NCBI RefSeq assembly: GCF_040605455.1
Contig: NZ_JBEXCV010000058.1
Coordinates: 1 to 49,277, forward strand
Direction: 5' to 3'
Length of the DNA: 49,277 nt
DNA from: Embleya sp040605455
GTDB taxonomy: Bacteria; Actinomycetota; Actinomycetes; Streptomycetales; Streptomycetaceae
Both the position numbers and the translations under genes were made by a program. The notes under the pieces are model-generated. The model was not told where the DNA came from. It worked only from the letters and a program-made list of their open reading frames with translations, and searched no databases. Below, one piece after another: positions 47,769 through 49,277 of this stretch. Positions within the stretch are counted from its first letter, which is position 1, and each line of letters begins with the position of its first letter.

Positions 47769-48653
47769 ATGAACGGCACCGCGTGGGGCCTGACCGGTCC
47801 CGAATTCCTCAAGCTCTACGGCGGCGTCCTCGCCGGCCTGATCGTCCTCGCGATCGTGTTCCGGATCGTGATGGCCTGGGCGATCCGCGGTCAGGCGAGC
47901 CGGGCACCGCTCGGCGCCTACGACGCGGCCTACCTCGCGGGCGGACCCGTCCGGGTCGCCGAGACCGCGGTGGCCTCGCTGATCACCGAGGGATACGTGC
48001 ACGTGCAGCGCGCCGGTCAGGTCACCGCCGCCACCGGATCGCGGCCGACCGAGCCGGTCGCGGCGGCCGTGATGGACTGCGTGCGCACCACCCGGGGCAC
48101 CCGGCTCGCGCTGCTGCGGGCCTGGACGCGCAGCACCATGCTCGCCGAGATCGAGGGCAGCCTGATCGAGCGCGGACTCGTGCACTCCCGGTTGGCCCGG
48201 CGGATCGGCAAGGTGCCGCCGCGGCTGATGCTCGTGCTCGGGCTGGTCGGCATCGTCCGTTTCGTCAACGGCCTCGCACACGGCCGGCCGATCGGATTCC
48301 TGGTCCCGCTGATCGTGCTCACCTTCATCCTCACGGGCGTGGTCAGCACGCCGTTTCGGGCCACCCGCGCGGGCCGCAGGGCACTGCGCGAGCTGACCAC
48401 GCAGCTGCGTGCGGACCGCCGCTCCGGCGCCCTGCTCGGCGCCGGCGCGCTGGCGGGCCTGTTCACGGTGGCCTGCCTGGGCATGGCCGCGCACCCGGAC
48501 CCGGAGGCCAGGACCGCACTGGTGGCCTACGGCGGCAGCACCGGTGGTGGCGGCGGTGGCGGAGACGGCGGCGGGAGCAGCTGCAGCGGGGGAAGCAGCT
48601 GCGGTGGCGGTGGCGGTGGCGGCTGCGGTGGTGGTGGCGGCTGCGGCGGCTGA
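47769..48653 (+). CDS. TIGR04222-type membrane protein with Gly/Cys-rich tail
   Basis: A 294-residue membrane protein with the layout of the TIGR04222 family: an N-terminal helix LKLYGGVLAGLIVLAIVFRIVMAW, a cytoplasmic part with AAYLAGGPVRVAETAVASLITEGYV, two further helices (LMLVLGLVGIVRFV, PLIVLTFILTGVV) and a fourth (ALAGLFTVACLGMA). The C-terminus is nothing but Gly, Ser and Cys with five cysteines (CSGGSSCGGGG...CGG), perhaps for lipid or metal attachment. ATG 47769 has GGGAGG 8 nt upstream. Function unknown; it lies beside the chaplin-peptidase block, and the family occurs near developmental genes. Confidence 0.85.
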   Translation: MNGTAWGLTGPEFLKLYGGVLAGLIVLAIVFRIVMAWAIRGQASRAPLGAYDAAYLAGGPVRVAETAVASLITEGYVHVQRAGQVTAATGSRPTEPVAAAVMDCVRTTRGTRLALLRAWTRSTMLAEIEGSLIERGLVHSRLARRIGKVPPRLMLVLGLVGIVRFVNGLAHGRPIGFLVPLIVLTFILTGVVSTPFRATRAGRRALRELTTQLRADRRSGALLGAGALAGLFTVACLGMAAHPDPEARTALVAYGGSTGGGGGGGDGGGSSCSGGSSCGGGGGGGCGGGGGCGG

Positions 48654-48894
48654 ATCGCACGATCCGCACCCCTCGTGCGCCGCGCGGCTGCGAATCCTCC
48701 ACCCGAGGACGCGGAACCGGCACGGCGTACGCGATGGATGGGACCCCGACAAAGGTGATCGGCCCGGCGGGATCGGGGACGGCGAAGCCGACCCGACCGC
48801 CGGGCCGATCCGTTCCCGCCCGCGGCGCGCGATGCGCCCGGGCACTACGCCGTGATCGGGTCTGACATCGCCGGCCGAACGGCCGCCGCGGTAC

Positions 48895-49277
48895 GTGGTC
48901 ACGCTCGACGACGCGGCGGCGATCGCACCGCAGCGGGTGCTCGCGCCGATGAACCACGAACATCCCGTGTGCACTCCCGAAGTCGTCGCCGCACAGCGCC
49001 GGTTGCCCGAACCGAACCGGGATCGCCCGATCGCGGTCGCGGGACGGCGGCCGGCCCTGACTCCCTCGCGGACCCCTCGGAAGATGAGGGCTTCCCCTGA
49101 AGTGCCGGGAGGGGCGCATGTGGTCTGCTGGGGCGTGGACGAGGAGCCGCTCCGGTCGGCCGTCGCGGGGGTGCGGCCGGGTGGAGTGGTGATCGCACGT
49201 CCGCAGCGGCGAAGAGTCGGTTTCGCCGGCTCGTCGCGAACGAACGCCCCGACCGGGATCGCCCGGTCGGGGCGTTC
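48895..49277 (+). CDS. Possible partial gene or remnant running off the window
   Basis: From GTG 48895 to the right edge the frame is open without a stop. Its early codons end mostly in G/C and the product looks partly protein-like (VVTLDDAAAIAPQRVLAPMNHEHPVC, later GAHVVCWGVDEEPLRSAVAGVRPGGVVIARP), yet I recognise no family. No ribosome binding site precedes the GTG and a strong hairpin lies inside the last 36 bases, so a live gene is doubtful. It may be a decayed gene. The interval 48654-48894 shows nothing. Confidence 0.25.
   Translation, partial: MVTLDDAAAIAPQRVLAPMNHEHPVCTPEVVAAQRRLPEPNRDRPIAVAGRRPALTPSRTPRKMRASPEVPGGAHVVCWGVDEEPLRSAVAGVRPGGVVIARPQRRRVGFAGSSRTNAPTGIARSGR
49242..49277. 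terminator. Perfect hairpin at the right edge
   Basis: GAACGCCCCGACCGGG pairs with its full complement (16 bp) around an ATCG loop, ending exactly at the last base given. It is terminator-like and may belong to a gene beyond the window on the minus strand or to whatever precedes it on the plus strand. Confidence 0.65.

Noticed and set aside
49119..49193. ATG with good GGGAGG at 49119
   Set aside because: The frame stops after 24 codons and the peptide has no recognisable features.

Overview
The window is about 70% or more G+C, has almost exclusively G/C-ending codons, many GTG starts, 4-nt gene overlaps and no introns. It carries two chaplins with sigma-BldN-like promoters, an LAxTG sorting signal, three AIM24 genes in a row and a PAS-GGDEF-EAL protein. 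Together these point to the chromosome of a sporulating, aerial-hyphae-forming actinomycete of the Streptomycetaceae (Streptomyces, or an Embleya/Yinghuangia-like relative). There is no rRNA, CRISPR array, plasmid origin or intact insertion sequence. One tRNA-Thr(GGU) is present.

Layout. 1-6.8 kb: a small conserved hypothetical, a NarL-type two-component pair, a c-di-GMP signalling protein, a broken ADP-ribosylglycohydrolase and tRNA-Thr. 6.9-12.4 kb: a phosphatase/sulfatase-fold hydrolase facing a tightly packed four-gene operon made of an NrtR-like Nudix regulator, a J-domain/pseudokinase, a vWA protein and a divergent adenylosuccinate-synthetase-like enzyme, with an operator-like palindrome in front. 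This operon is the strongest candidate for an uncharacterised system. 12.5-16 kb: etfBA and an SDR dehydrogenase. 16-22 kb: a surface choice-of-anchor A protein, a NIPA/DMT-like membrane protein, then a LysR-EamA pair flanked by two gene stumps (P450 tail, RsbW-like ATPase piece), suggesting a replaced segment. 22-30 kb: amidohydrolase/LysR divergent pair, slipin-AIM24x3 operon, and MoxR-vWA operon.

30-42 kb: YbaK and FMN reductase from a 41-bp divergent promoter, an internally deleted endo/exonuclease/phosphatase gene, two MFS exporters, a SUKH-like protein, a secreted LVIVD-type beta-propeller, a LysR regulator, a fatty-acid desaturase and an oligopeptide-type ABC solute-binding lipoprotein. 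42-49 kb: a baeRF-type release-factor-like protein, a hypothetical, DUF5703, and a development block (long chaplin with LAQTG, ChpH-type short chaplin, M20 peptidase, TIGR04222-type membrane protein). From memory this order resembles the S. coelicolor chpC-chpH neighbourhood.

Cross-cutting signals: a repeated palindrome close to CTGACGGACCGTCAG at several promoters, and at least seven genes whose start lies 6-8 nt after a TANNNT -10 box with no Shine-Dalgarno, implying leaderless transcripts. Four decayed genes cluster in or next to variable spots. All functional calls are made by reading translated sequence; no database search was possible.
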